Positions 9,001 to 14,183 of a stretch of DNA of 14,183 bases are shown here, piece after piece. A program made the translations under genes and the position numbers. This DNA comes from Tieghemiomyces parasiticus (Eukaryota; Kickxellomycota; Dimargaritomycetes; Dimargaritales; Dimargaritaceae), in assembly GCA_027575765.1 (NCBI GenBank), contig JANBPT010001114.1, forward strand, positions 1 to 14,183, in the 5' to 3' direction. The notes under the pieces were generated by a model, which ran no database searches, was not told the origin of the DNA, and saw nothing but the letters and a program-made list of their open reading frames with translations. Position 1 is the first letter of the stretch; each line of letters opens with the position of its first letter.

Positions 9001-12000
9001 TCGGACGTCCAGTGGGTCCTCGACCAGTTCCTAAGCCAAGTGGACTGGCTGCGCACTGTGGTCCGTAAGGAGGAAGGCCGGCTTGTAGCCTATCTACTCT
9101 CTCCGAAGCGTCCGTCCTCAGCTACCCAGGCCACCGTCGGTTCCCAGTCCCTGAGTCGGGATGGCCTCGAAGCAGCTGGTAAGGTTCTGGTCAGCACGGA
9201 TATGTTTGCCGTTCTCTATCAGGTGGAACCACCCTGTCTTGTGGTCCGTATGCACCAGATCTTGGCACCTGAGATGTTATTCCATCTCCTTACCGAGGAC
9301 CTGCAGCTGGCCTTCAGAGCGAAACACGACGGTCAGGTGTTCGACGTTAGCCCCTCGGTCGCTATGGGACACACGGCCACCGTCGGCCGCCTTCCATCGG
9401 ATAGCTCGGTCCGCGCTTACTGGACGGAGACAATGGCCGAAGCCTCTGCGGATCTGAAACTACCGCTCGACCGTCCTCGCACCCGTGTGCCCACGTTTAG
9501 CTCAGCCGGCCTTCGGTTCGACCTAGCCCAGGAGGTTAGCCACGGATTATCCTGCCCCACTGAAGAAAACCCTGCCGCACCGCTTGGGCTGTGGACGGCC
9601 CTTGTGGGGTCCTATCACGGAAGGATCTGTGGTACCGACGACGTCCTGGTTGACATGCTACTTAACCACAGGGTATGCAGTGGAGAACCGTACACTCTTT
9701 CCCCAGGTCACCTGGCTTGCCCATTGCGAGTCCCAGGTGCCGCAAGTGCGTCCAGTCTAGGTGACCTTAGCGCTGCCCTTTCGCAGCAGCTACAACGCTC
9801 CGTGGACCACTTGACCCCTGACCACGACCTCTACGCTGGACTTCCCCGCCCGCCGGCCCACCCGCTCTGGCATCCAGTCCGTGTGGGTGTCGCAGTCGAC
9901 CCTGTCGAATGGGATGCTGAAGCCCAGTCCCACCCTGCCCTCTGGCATGATGTCATCTTCCGAATCCGTCTCTCCGGTCCCAGCCCCGGCATGACCCTCC
10001 AGTACAACCCGGATCTTTTCGATTCGGCCACCGTCGAGCGCCTGGGGGCCAACCTGCTCTACTTCTGTCAGGTCGCCCTCACCAGCTCCTCACCTCTGAC
10101 CACGGCCCCTTTGGTATGTCCGGCGGAGAAGCACCTCCTACTAGAGAAGTTTGGCCGGAGCCCCAGCGAGTACGACCCTTCTGATACCAGCACCAGTGTC
10201 ATCAGCTTAATCCGTGACAGCGTCCAGCGCAGCCCTCACACGGTGGCCCTCGAGTCCCAGCTCGAGACTTTGAGTTATACGGAGATGAACACCCGGGTTG
10301 AGACACTGGCCCGGACCCTTCAGCACCGCGGAATCCGAGTGCAGGATAGGGTGGCAGTAATCGTAGAGAGCCGTCCAGCCACTGTCATGGCCATGCTGGC
10401 CCTCTGGCTACTCCGGGCCGTCTATGTACCCATAGACAGTACCCTGCCCCAGCAGCGCCAGCGCTACATGGTTGAGACGGCCCAATGCACGGTCGTCCTG
10501 AACATGACTGACACCGAGGTGACCTGGACGGAGGCCCTACCAGGCCTAGAACTCCTACACTCTGAGGTGGACTCTGGCCCTGCCCTCTCCCCCTACTGCC
10601 ATCACCCTGAGGACCTGGCATACATACTATTTACTTCAGGCACCACGGGTCAGCCCAAGGGCGTCGCAATCCGCCATGCCAGTCTGACTAACCTGCTCCT
10701 GGCTCCAGAGACTACGCTCTGCCCGGAACCTGGGACACGCTACTTGCAGACCATGGCCGTTGGCTTCGACGTGTTCATCCTGGTGGCCCTGTCCCCGCTC
10801 TGCACGTCGTCGACGCTGGTATTCAGCGACGGGGACATCCCCACCGCCCTGCATAGCGTCGACGGCGTCTTCCTAACCCCTTCCGTTTTGGGCTCCCTAA
10901 GCCCTACGATCTACCCTAACCTACGCCGGGTCATGAGCGCGGGCGAGGCGCTACCGACTGAACTGGCTGCTAAGTGGCTCCCATACTGCGAGGTACAGAA
11001 TCTCTACGGCCCAACCGAGATCACCGTCATTAGCCATACGCTGACGGTCCAGCTTGCCAAGCCTGTCACCATTGGCCGGCCCATCGCCGGTAGCGAATGC
11101 TACATCGTTAACCAGCGCGATCAGCTCGTGCCCATCGGCAGTGCCGGCGAGATCTGCGTGGGCGGCCTGGGTGTCAGTGCGGGCTACGTCAACCGGCCCG
11201 ATCTCAACGAGGCGACGTTTGTCCGCCTGCCCTATTCATCCGGCCCTGTGTACCGCACCGGCGATCTCGGCCGCTGGCTGCCTACCGGAGAAGTGGACTG
11301 TCTGGGCCGCCGTGACGACCAGGTCAAGCTGCGCGGATTCCGTATCAAACTGGCCGAGGTGCGTGGGGCCATCCTCAATCTACCGGGTGTACAAGACGCC
11401 CACGTCCTTATCCACGAACGCAGTCTAGTGGCATTCGTAAAAACCAACCAATTTGATGAGGTAGAAATCACGTTGGCGTTGCGTGAGGTCCTTCCGACTT
11501 ATATGGTGCCTACTCACATCCTGGGCCTCGACTGTATCCCAATGACGGCCAACGGCAAGGCCGACCAACGGGCCCTGTTGGCGCAATTTACTTCCTATCA
11601 GCAGCGTACGCAGGACAAATCGAGCCTGATCGCATTTCCTTCTACCCACTACAGCGAGGCGCGGGCCCTCATTCAGGCAGTGAGTGACGTTCTGCATCTC
11701 GAGATTGCCGCGGTCAACTCGAGCCTGACCTTCCTGAAACTCGGCGGAGACTCGATCAGCGCCATCCAAGTGTCTACCCGCTGCCGCCAGCTCGGCTACA
11801 GCTTACCTGTCCCGGTCATTCTCTTAGGCAAGGCCCTGGTCGAGTTGTCCATCCTGATGAGTCCGATAGAGCCAAAAGGTGAAAGCTCTCTTCAAACTGT
11901 TGATCCAGTCGTTGTTTGGTCACCAGACCACTTTTCGCTTCTTCACTGCACCGCCGCGGACCTTAACCAGATTGCAGCCGACCTCGCCAAGCTCCACCTG

Positions 12001-14183
12001 GTTCGATCTGATGTAGCCGATCTGTATCCCATGGGTCTGACCCAACAGGGTCTTTGGACGGCCACAGTTAGAGACCCTGCAGAGTACGTTGTTCAGTTTG
12101 CCCTGACTGTCTGCGGAAACATTTCTGCCGATCAGCTCCACCAGGCCCTGGCCTCTGTGGTGGCCCGACACGCCATCCTGCGCACCATATTTCTGACGAC
12201 CTTCAGTAATGCCTACTGCAACGGTGTCCAAGTCGTGAACAAAGAGCCCCGTTTCGGTTGGACCACGGTCGATGACTGGATAGAGCTCCACGTGGAAACG
12301 GAGGCCGAGTATATCACATCCAATTGGCGGCGTGGCTTCGTAGCTGGAGATCCATTGCTGCGTGCGTTGGTCAAGCGGGAAGCCAAGGGCAGTTGCCGGT
12401 TGATTGTGACGGCCCACCACGCCGTTATGGACGGCTGGAGCATGGGCGTGCTCCTTGACGAACTGCGTCGAACCCTGAGAGGCGACTCTTCTCTAACCGC
12501 TGTAGCTCCTCCGCAGCTCCGCGACTTCGTCAAATGGACTCAGCTACAGGATGATGGTCAGGCCCCCGAGTACTGGCGGACCTACCTCCGCAATATTAAG
12601 CAGCCCTCACTTCTTTCTCTACCCAGGGATCCCAGTGCCACTCGGACTAAGCGCGAGCATTGTTTCTGCCTCTACGCTGGCCTAGACGAGTTAAAGATGT
12701 TGTCCCGACTGCACGGCCTTACATTGTATACTTTATTGAAGGCCGCCTGGGCTCTGCTGCTGTATCGCTATACGGGCCAGGAGGACGTTGTGTTTGGTAG
12801 CGTGGTTTCTGGCCGCGCCCTTCCTCTGGCCGATATCGAGAGACTCATCGGGTGTCTCGTTAATACCGTGCCTTGCCGAGTCCACATTGACCCTGAGCTG
12901 CACGTACTTGCACATCTACGTAGGCTGAACGACGAGGGCCGGTTGGGTATTCCACATGAACACGACCACCTCACTAAAATTGATAACTGGGTGCCGAGCG
13001 ACGTGCCCGTTTCGGATCTGTTCAACACGCTACTCGTATACGAGAATGTGCCCGACTTGGGTTCAGAGATAGTGGACGACACTGTCATATTTACTGACCT
13101 GACCATCGTACGCTCCGCCGAGTATGCCATGACCGCCATTGCCCAGCCGGAGGATGGTCATCTTTTTGGCTACCTTAACTGGGACCTCACCACCTTTGCC
13201 ACCCCCTACGTCGAGGCCCTGGGTCAGCACCTTCGGAGCGTCTTCGCACAACTGGTAGATTGCCTACGCGAGGGTGACCGAGACGTGGCAACCCTTTCTA
13301 GCTTGCAGCTCCTCTCCCCTAGTGAGCTTCAAGCGGTGACCGATGTCCTCGCCCGACCTACTGCGGCGGTCAACTGTGACGTCTGTGTGCATGACCTGGT
13401 CGCCCAGCAGGTCCTGCATACCCCTGACACCGACGCCGTAGAATACGACGACCCCGACACGGGCCTTATCAGCTGGACCTACCAGGAGCTTTTCGACCGG
13501 GCCACCCAGGTCGCTGGTCACCTCCTCTCCCAGGGTGTCCATCGTGAAGAACCGGTTGGCCTACTCATTCGGCGCCACCCCACCCTGGTGGTGGGCATGG
13601 TCGCCATCCTGCAGGCTGGCGGCGCCTTTGTACCGCTGGATGCCGACTTGCCCTTAGATCGGCTTCGCCTCATCGTCCAAGACTGTGGCATGCGGCACAT
13701 TCTGTCCAACGTGACTGATGCAGCATTGTTTACCAGCATCGGTGAACCGCCAAGGGTCCAAGTCCATGATATCGGGGCCATGATGTACTCCAGCCCCACC
13801 AACCAGTCCCCGGTGCCCCTGCCGCAGGTCTCTCCCGCCGACCTCTCCCACATCATCTACACGTCAGGAACGACCGGTCGACCCAAGGGAGTGCCGATCG
13901 AACACCACACGGTGGCCAGCTACCTCCAGCTGTCGGAGCAGGTGCACGGGGTTGCCCCCGGGACACGGTTCATGCAGAACATGGCCTTAGGATTCGACTG
14001 CCTCATCCTCGAGGTGCTCACCACCCTGGCCCAAGGGGGCACGCTTGTGGTGCGTACTGAGCTGCTGGACACGTTGCCACGAGTGGAGGCGGTTATGATC
14101 ACGCCCTCCGTCTTGGCGATGCTGGATCCGGGCAAGTATCCCAACTTGCAGCAAATCATCACAGCCGGCGAAGCCCTGCCCAC
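3022..14183 (+). CDS. Multimodular non-ribosomal peptide synthetase, 3' end outside window
   Basis: Builds a peptide on enzyme-bound thioesters: A domains activate amino acids as adenylates, T domains carry them on phosphopantetheine, C domains form bonds and the E domain inverts a stereocentre. The frame is open with no stop for 3720 codons plus two bases and runs off the window, so the C terminus and release domain are unseen. No intron is needed to keep the domains in register. Order: half-C (res ~34-267), A1 (274-741), T1 (759-828), E1 (849-1278), C1 (1314-1730), A-lid remnant (1754-1840), T* (1857-1929), C* (1957-2369), A2 (2389-2853), T2 (2878-2945), C3 (2996-3425), A3 (3454 on). The start is the first ATG after an in-frame TGA at 2935-2937 and has A at -3 (aaccATG). 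No signal peptide is seen, so a cytosolic enzyme is likely. NRPS identity is very secure; the product is unknown. Confidence 0.96.
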   Translation, partial: MLAVLEPNRPASADNVDGPPPTTAVPLIKPVHPEPGYGQISVVTPLSTNLHPDSLCKVVWGILLSRYTGAEQVAFGHVQAPSPPLDPKLPSSSLTVCGLRLDPGVKLASALGHPTSSSDHPLHHQEWPVQASDQGQLNTVLVSYANLSSTQSGERNPSGLDPNHKSSVSVEQDSLTMLTTMTRAVLVISWQVVTGNLEVRLAFDRTQVAEAAVQNLGRQFSIVVRALAEAMVHPQQLAHLTIADVAWVDGIERQLLLQFAGTISHPDAVNTPVHLLVGEWASRTPDGIALDQEGRTVTYAEFDRVASALAQMLTRDHGARPEVRIALLLPKSIEFVIALFAVLKSGAAYVPIDLEYPEERIRYIIDDSRATLVLASTVTQGRLGNITCPKLLVSNMVEVISSNEDNACPFVAHHSEPTDLAYIVYTSGTTGQPKGVMVEHGSLVSFTVDPTFDRYYGSGQRDLLVMSVGFDAMLWPTMKTLSGGGTLVLPGLDLLGDLSSVHTASVTPSFLAKLCPEQFPLLRSIFCGGEPCSQQLVNKWSPHCSVNNGYGPTETAVVSFATALHVNDMITVGRPLRNVLAYIVDDDLHLVPVGVPGQLLIGGLGVARGYCNRPDLTAKRFIANPFGPGRVYQTGDRARWLPDGQVDLLGRIDHQVKLRGFRIELEEIEAVASSFPAVRLAVAVVQKDRLVLFVEPESVDIVVLLDHLRGHLTNFMIPDHVVPLAFLPVTANGKVDRRALPEVPAPLTNPTHTVPQSLTALELHLREAWAQILQLPGDHIGTTDDFFRIGGDSISAILLVSKCRQLGYKATVPLIYECRQLRALAVRLTPLVTATSEENQHQVQGCVNLTPIQHWFLGLSFRNPHHFNQSFTLHVDPSVTLRRIGHALVQLANHHDILRTRFRLNAVSAWEQYIPTTEATPSHIPVTEATVNEVDYADFILKVQSSLHLTDGPVMAACLIHTGAEAEPARLFWTIHHALVDLVSWRVLMEDLQTLLTGGQLPPKTLSFQTWCSQLDDYARTLTADAWPVQSMTVDNRQLLPPPEVLDPVPTAARLSISHEFDREFTTRLLLQLAPQWRVTPRDMLLATFAQAYCQALGTTQVSFVMEGHGREPWSDAMDVSRTVGWFTALYPLVLDVPLGSSVLATLHHTKEAMQQIPVRGFPYSLLRHMPGADPAERAKLLAKTPERLDVQFNYFGRFGNAGAGGADSGAVGIEWDDRFGLHDFAPDEHVIFDLNPMPLVNQDRLRLVMEYNPRVYGTQWAEQLINLWRQDLEHLAATPTASVQPLLTRFDAPLLQPTAQEFDTLLADLEERGIAASDVAAILPSTPMQGGLLAATLQDPAAYLVQATITLSGEVVLSQLQQALASLTQRHSVLRTVFIPTVAPRGNGLAQVVLQHAPLAWSLSEAPLPSLSDFLNENRALGFDMTRPMVRVNVFPTARSNEYLLVLAIHHALVDGWSIPLLLRDLGQLYASPDMPGQLASASFNTVVEQVANQDQDEARAFWAEYLRGVQPTPAPMLSTELTGEHDFAEYHCTLDVDKSRLHDAAQRFGVTLSTLLKAAYALVLAHYLDRDDLVIGFVVSGRNLDVADIDTVVGPCLNTVPLRFRLTDQPIGQWLQQLQADATGMIPFEHTSLAKVQAWCSPIPASPLFHVLGGFENFPQGSHQAGDMALELVRVHEFTEYPLTLDFVDEPRAVGVKCFYERMFYSEANIVQLVQQVSSVLVNFTRVTADTTITQVSHSLPNPTQDCPGRLITADGVQLPLAVLDHYLAKQGLPAPYSVSVHGGRIVTRISAPETACESFGPLLAGVNLPTDLVPAAFISLEAYPHLSGASEGDDARLGEAYLHVLDTESQGSSLDTVGRWLAVTCTDLLLGTGDGLPHGEDIWVLVLARPVLFLQLEHRISQRFGVTLDSRSVLACDDLAALTLVIKRSSPSLSPIRTPEGQSSDPKSELIRPMKATPYQAQVWLACQLSEDPGQFYHQAKLCIPHQLTHSDVQWVLDQFLSQVDWLRTVVRKEEGRLVAYLLSPKRPSSATQATVGSQSLSRDGLEAAGKVLVSTDMFAVLYQVEPPCLVVRMHQILAPEMLFHLLTEDLQLAFRAKHDGQVFDVSPSVAMGHTATVGRLPSDSSVRAYWTETMAEASADLKLPLDRPRTRVPTFSSAGLRFDLAQEVSHGLSCPTEENPAAPLGLWTALVGSYHGRICGTDDVLVDMLLNHRVCSGEPYTLSPGHLACPLRVPGAASASSLGDLSAALSQQLQRSVDHLTPDHDLYAGLPRPPAHPLWHPVRVGVAVDPVEWDAEAQSHPALWHDVIFRIRLSGPSPGMTLQYNPDLFDSATVERLGANLLYFCQVALTSSSPLTTAPLVCPAEKHLLLEKFGRSPSEYDPSDTSTSVISLIRDSVQRSPHTVALESQLETLSYTEMNTRVETLARTLQHRGIRVQDRVAVIVESRPATVMAMLALWLLRAVYVPIDSTLPQQRQRYMVETAQCTVVLNMTDTEVTWTEALPGLELLHSEVDSGPALSPYCHHPEDLAYILFTSGTTGQPKGVAIRHASLTNLLLAPETTLCPEPGTRYLQTMAVGFDVFILVALSPLCTSSTLVFSDGDIPTALHSVDGVFLTPSVLGSLSPTIYPNLRRVMSAGEALPTELAAKWLPYCEVQNLYGPTEITVISHTLTVQLAKPVTIGRPIAGSECYIVNQRDQLVPIGSAGEICVGGLGVSAGYVNRPDLNEATFVRLPYSSGPVYRTGDLGRWLPTGEVDCLGRRDDQVKLRGFRIKLAEVRGAILNLPGVQDAHVLIHERSLVAFVKTNQFDEVEITLALREVLPTYMVPTHILGLDCIPMTANGKADQRALLAQFTSYQQRTQDKSSLIAFPSTHYSEARALIQAVSDVLHLEIAAVNSSLTFLKLGGDSISAIQVSTRCRQLGYSLPVPVILLGKALVELSILMSPIEPKGESSLQTVDPVVVWSPDHFSLLHCTAADLNQIAADLAKLHLVRSDVADLYPMGLTQQGLWTATVRDPAEYVVQFALTVCGNISADQLHQALASVVARHAILRTIFLTTFSNAYCNGVQVVNKEPRFGWTTVDDWIELHVETEAEYITSNWRRGFVAGDPLLRALVKREAKGSCRLIVTAHHAVMDGWSMGVLLDELRRTLRGDSSLTAVAPPQLRDFVKWTQLQDDGQAPEYWRTYLRNIKQPSLLSLPRDPSATRTKREHCFCLYAGLDELKMLSRLHGLTLYTLLKAAWALLLYRYTGQEDVVFGSVVSGRALPLADIERLIGCLVNTVPCRVHIDPELHVLAHLRRLNDEGRLGIPHEHDHLTKIDNWVPSDVPVSDLFNTLLVYENVPDLGSEIVDDTVIFTDLTIVRSAEYAMTAIAQPEDGHLFGYLNWDLTTFATPYVEALGQHLRSVFAQLVDCLREGDRDVATLSSLQLLSPSELQAVTDVLARPTAAVNCDVCVHDLVAQQVLHTPDTDAVEYDDPDTGLISWTYQELFDRATQVAGHLLSQGVHREEPVGLLIRRHPTLVVGMVAILQAGGAFVPLDADLPLDRLRLIVQDCGMRHILSNVTDAALFTSIGEPPRVQVHDIGAMMYSSPTNQSPVPLPQVSPADLSHIIYTSGTTGRPKGVPIEHHTVASYLQLSEQVHGVAPGTRFMQNMALGFDCLILEVLTTLAQGGTLVVRTELLDTLPRVEAVMITPSVLAMLDPGKYPNLQQIITAGEALP
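3121..3822 (+). other. N-terminal truncated condensation domain (C-terminal half only)
   Basis: Residues ~34-267 match only the second half of a C domain. The segment around SLCKVVWGILLSRYTG (from res 54) corresponds to the conserved 'lh.l..aaWallLsrYtg..dvvfG' stretch, followed by LNTVLVSYANL (about res 138), which sits where 'dtLlvfeN' lies. The first half, which holds the HHxxxDG catalytic motif, is absent. No upstream frame resembles it: frame 1 is closed by TGA at 2935. Truncated starter C domains are known at the N termini of some fungal synthetases, so this is probably a natural loading-module start and not an annotation error. It cannot catalyse condensation. It may support the adjoining A1 domain structurally. 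Confidence 0.8.
3841..5244 (+). other. Adenylation domain A1
   Basis: Residues ~274-741. Core motifs in order: LKSGAAYVPID (A2), YTSGTTGQPKG at res 425-435 (A3, ATP phosphate loop), GYGPTET near 549-556 (A5), YQTGDRARWLPDG (A7), GRIDHQVKLRGFRIELEEIE (A8) and NGKVDRRAL with the catalytic lysine K734 (A10). All the catalytic positions that I can judge are intact. Pocket residues read against the GrsA numbering are D471, A472, W475, S505, F526, G528, G549, V557, V558, K734, giving DAWSFGGVVK. Asp at the first position argues for an ordinary alpha-amino acid. I do not recognise this code with confidence, so the substrate is not assigned. Confidence 0.95.
5296..5505 (+). other. Thiolation (peptidyl carrier) domain T1, active
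   Basis: Residues ~759-828, the usual ~70-residue length. The phosphopantetheine attachment motif is FFRIGGDSISA, with Ser793 encoded at 5398-5400. The GGDS form (Asp before Ser) is typical of carriers that feed an epimerisation domain, which is what follows here. It carries the amino acid loaded by A1. Confidence 0.94.
5566..6855 (+). other. Epimerisation domain E1
   Basis: Residues ~849-1278. It opens with LTPIQHWFL and HFNQS. It carries HHALVDLVSW (H976-W985), whose DLVSW form is common in fungal E domains, then MEGHGREP with the catalytic-type glutamate E1107, DVSRTVGWFTALYPL (D1119-L1133) and QFNYFGRFG (around res 1192-1200). These are the diagnostic E-domain motifs and separate it from a C domain. 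All key residues appear intact, so the residue on T1 is expected to be equilibrated to the D form before condensation. Confidence 0.94.
6961..8211 (+). other. Condensation domain C1, active motif intact
   Basis: Residues ~1314-1730. It begins with AILPSTPMQGGLL, in the place of the 'yPlTPmQeGml' start, and has SLTQRHSVLRTVF. The catalytic motif is HHALVDGWS (H1451, H1452, D1456, G1457). Later blocks LLKAAYALVLAHYLDRDDL and FVVSGRN, then CLNTVPLRFR, match the standard C-terminal half. Since it lies directly after an E domain it should accept a D-configured donor (DCL role), which is inferred from position. It is followed by a decayed module in place of its own working A-T pair. Confidence 0.93.
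8281..8541 (+). other. Remnant of an adenylation domain: C-terminal lid only, no catalytic core
   Basis: Residues ~1754-1840. PLLAGVNLPTDLVPAAFISL and EAYP (about res 1804-1827) match the A-domain lid stretch 'lr..LP.ymvPaaFv.ld.lP', and SGASEGDDAR sits where NGKvDRrAL (A10) should be. The catalytic lysine is lost. Only ~25-30 residues separate it from the end of C1, so the ~400-residue core (A1 to A8 motifs, including the ATP loop) is missing. It cannot activate an amino acid. The match is partial and read by eye, but its place just before a carrier-like domain supports it. Confidence 0.6.
8590..8808 (+). other. Degenerate carrier domain T*, attachment serine lost
   Basis: Residues ~1857-1929. 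Helix 2 onward is well preserved: FLQLEHRISQRFGVTL, then VLACDDLAALTLVI, matches 'lLAlqLvhRirqrfGveL...l.e.pTlaaLa.li'. In the loop where DDFFaLGGHS should stand the sequence reads DIWVLVLARP, so the serine position is Pro1893 (codon at 8698-8700). No other serine is placed to take phosphopantetheine. The fold is probably kept, but no acyl chain can be loaded. Confidence 0.72.
8890..10128 (+). other. Degenerate condensation domain C*, catalytic motif lost
   Basis: Residues ~1957-2369, normal length. TPYQAQVWLACQL matches the 'SfAQqRlWfLdqL' start, FLSQVDWLRTVV matches 'lv.rHe.LRTvf', and LKLPLDRPRTRVPTFSSAGL (from res 2147) matches the 'lpLPtDrPRp....raG' latch region of LCL domains. Where HHxxxDG should be, the sequence is HQILAPE (res 2078-2084): the second histidine is Gln2079 (codon 9256-9258), and the Asp and Gly are Pro2083 and Glu2084. 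The later VGTPVANR-like block is also changed (VDMLLNHR). Condensation is not expected. Confidence 0.8.
10186..11580 (+). other. Adenylation domain A2
   Basis: Residues ~2389-2853. Motifs: FTSGTTGQPKG (res 2537-2547), LYGPTEITV (A5), YRTGDLGRWLPTG (A7), GRRDDQVKLRGFRIKLAEV (A8) and NGKADQRAL with K2846 (A10). Pocket residues: D2583, V2584, L2587, F2617, M2638, A2640, L2661, V2669, I2670, K2846, giving DVLFMALVIK, which I do not recognise. Two oddities: the A2 motif reads LLRAVYVPID, without the glycines of LKAGGAYVPLD, and A8 has IKL where IEL is usual. ATP-binding and lysine positions remain, so it is probably functional. Confidence 0.93.
11653..11856 (+). other. Thiolation domain T2, active
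   Basis: Residues ~2878-2945. The attachment motif is LKLGGDSISAIQV with Ser2911 (codon 11752-11754). It shares GGDSISA and CRQLGY with T1, so the two carriers are close relatives, although T2 is followed by a C domain and not an E domain. It holds the amino acid activated by A2. Confidence 0.94.
12007..13296 (+). other. Condensation domain C3, active motif intact
   Basis: Residues ~2996-3425. It starts with DLYPMGLTQQGLW, then SVVARHAILRTIF. The catalytic motif is HHAVMDGWS (H3132, H3133, D3137, G3138). Later blocks are LLKAAWALLLYRYTGQEDV, FGSVVSGR, LVNTVPCRV and NTLLVYENVPD. It is expected to join the chain on T2 to the residue loaded by A3. Confidence 0.94.
13381..14183 (+). other. Adenylation domain A3, cut by the window end
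   Basis: Residues ~3454-3720. Seen: QAGGAFVPLD (A2 motif), YTSGTTGRPKG from Y3613 (A3), GFDCLILE (A4 region) and ITAGEALP at the last bases. The A5 to A10 motifs lie outside. The partial pocket reads D, C, L, M, I, A for the first six positions, and resembles A2 (D, V, L, F, M, A) more than A1. The substrate is unknown. Nothing looks broken in the visible half. Confidence 0.93.

Overview
The window looks like fungal DNA. It has about 3 kb of gene-poor, mostly AT-leaning sequence, then one very long intron-free reading frame that starts at 3022 on the + strand and is still open at the last base. That frame (3720 complete codons seen) encodes a multimodular non-ribosomal peptide synthetase (NRPS). 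Eukaryotic TATA-like boxes, AATAAA signals, an A at position -3 of the start codon and the fungal-style epimerisation motif (HHALVDLVSW) point to a fungus. The lack of introns in 11 kb would fit an early-diverging (zygomycete-grade) lineage, but I cannot fix the taxon.

Region 1-3021 holds no protein gene that I can support. It contains two AATAAA motifs, a 14-bp perfect palindrome (473-486), and a GC-richer 343-bp block at 700-1042. That block carries TATAAAAG followed 19 bases later by AATAAA and has a CAGT(T) repeat at both edges; it may be a solo LTR. Two TATA-like boxes (2614 and 2896) are candidate promoters for the synthetase. Transcripts from the upstream box would carry a 6-codon ORF and a 111-codon ORF, the latter ending two bases before the synthetase ATG.

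The synthetase reads: C-terminal half of a C domain - A1 - T1 - E1 - C1 - [A-domain lid remnant - T* - C*] - A2 - T2 - C3 - A3 (cut by the window end). Module 1 (A1-T1-E1) looks competent to load an amino acid and epimerise it. C1 and C3 keep HHxxxDG, and T1 and T2 keep GGDS. The bracketed block of roughly 600 residues (about 8281-10128) is the unusual part. It looks like a decayed module kept in frame: the A catalytic core is missing, the carrier serine is replaced by proline (LARP in place of GGHS), and the next C domain has HQILAPE in place of HHxxxDG.

The simplest working model is that C1 joins the D-configured residue on T1 directly to the residue on T2, past a catalytically silent spacer, and that C3-A3 then extends the chain. 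At least three residues are therefore expected from the visible part. Release and tailoring domains lie beyond the window. No CRISPR array, tRNA or rRNA was found.
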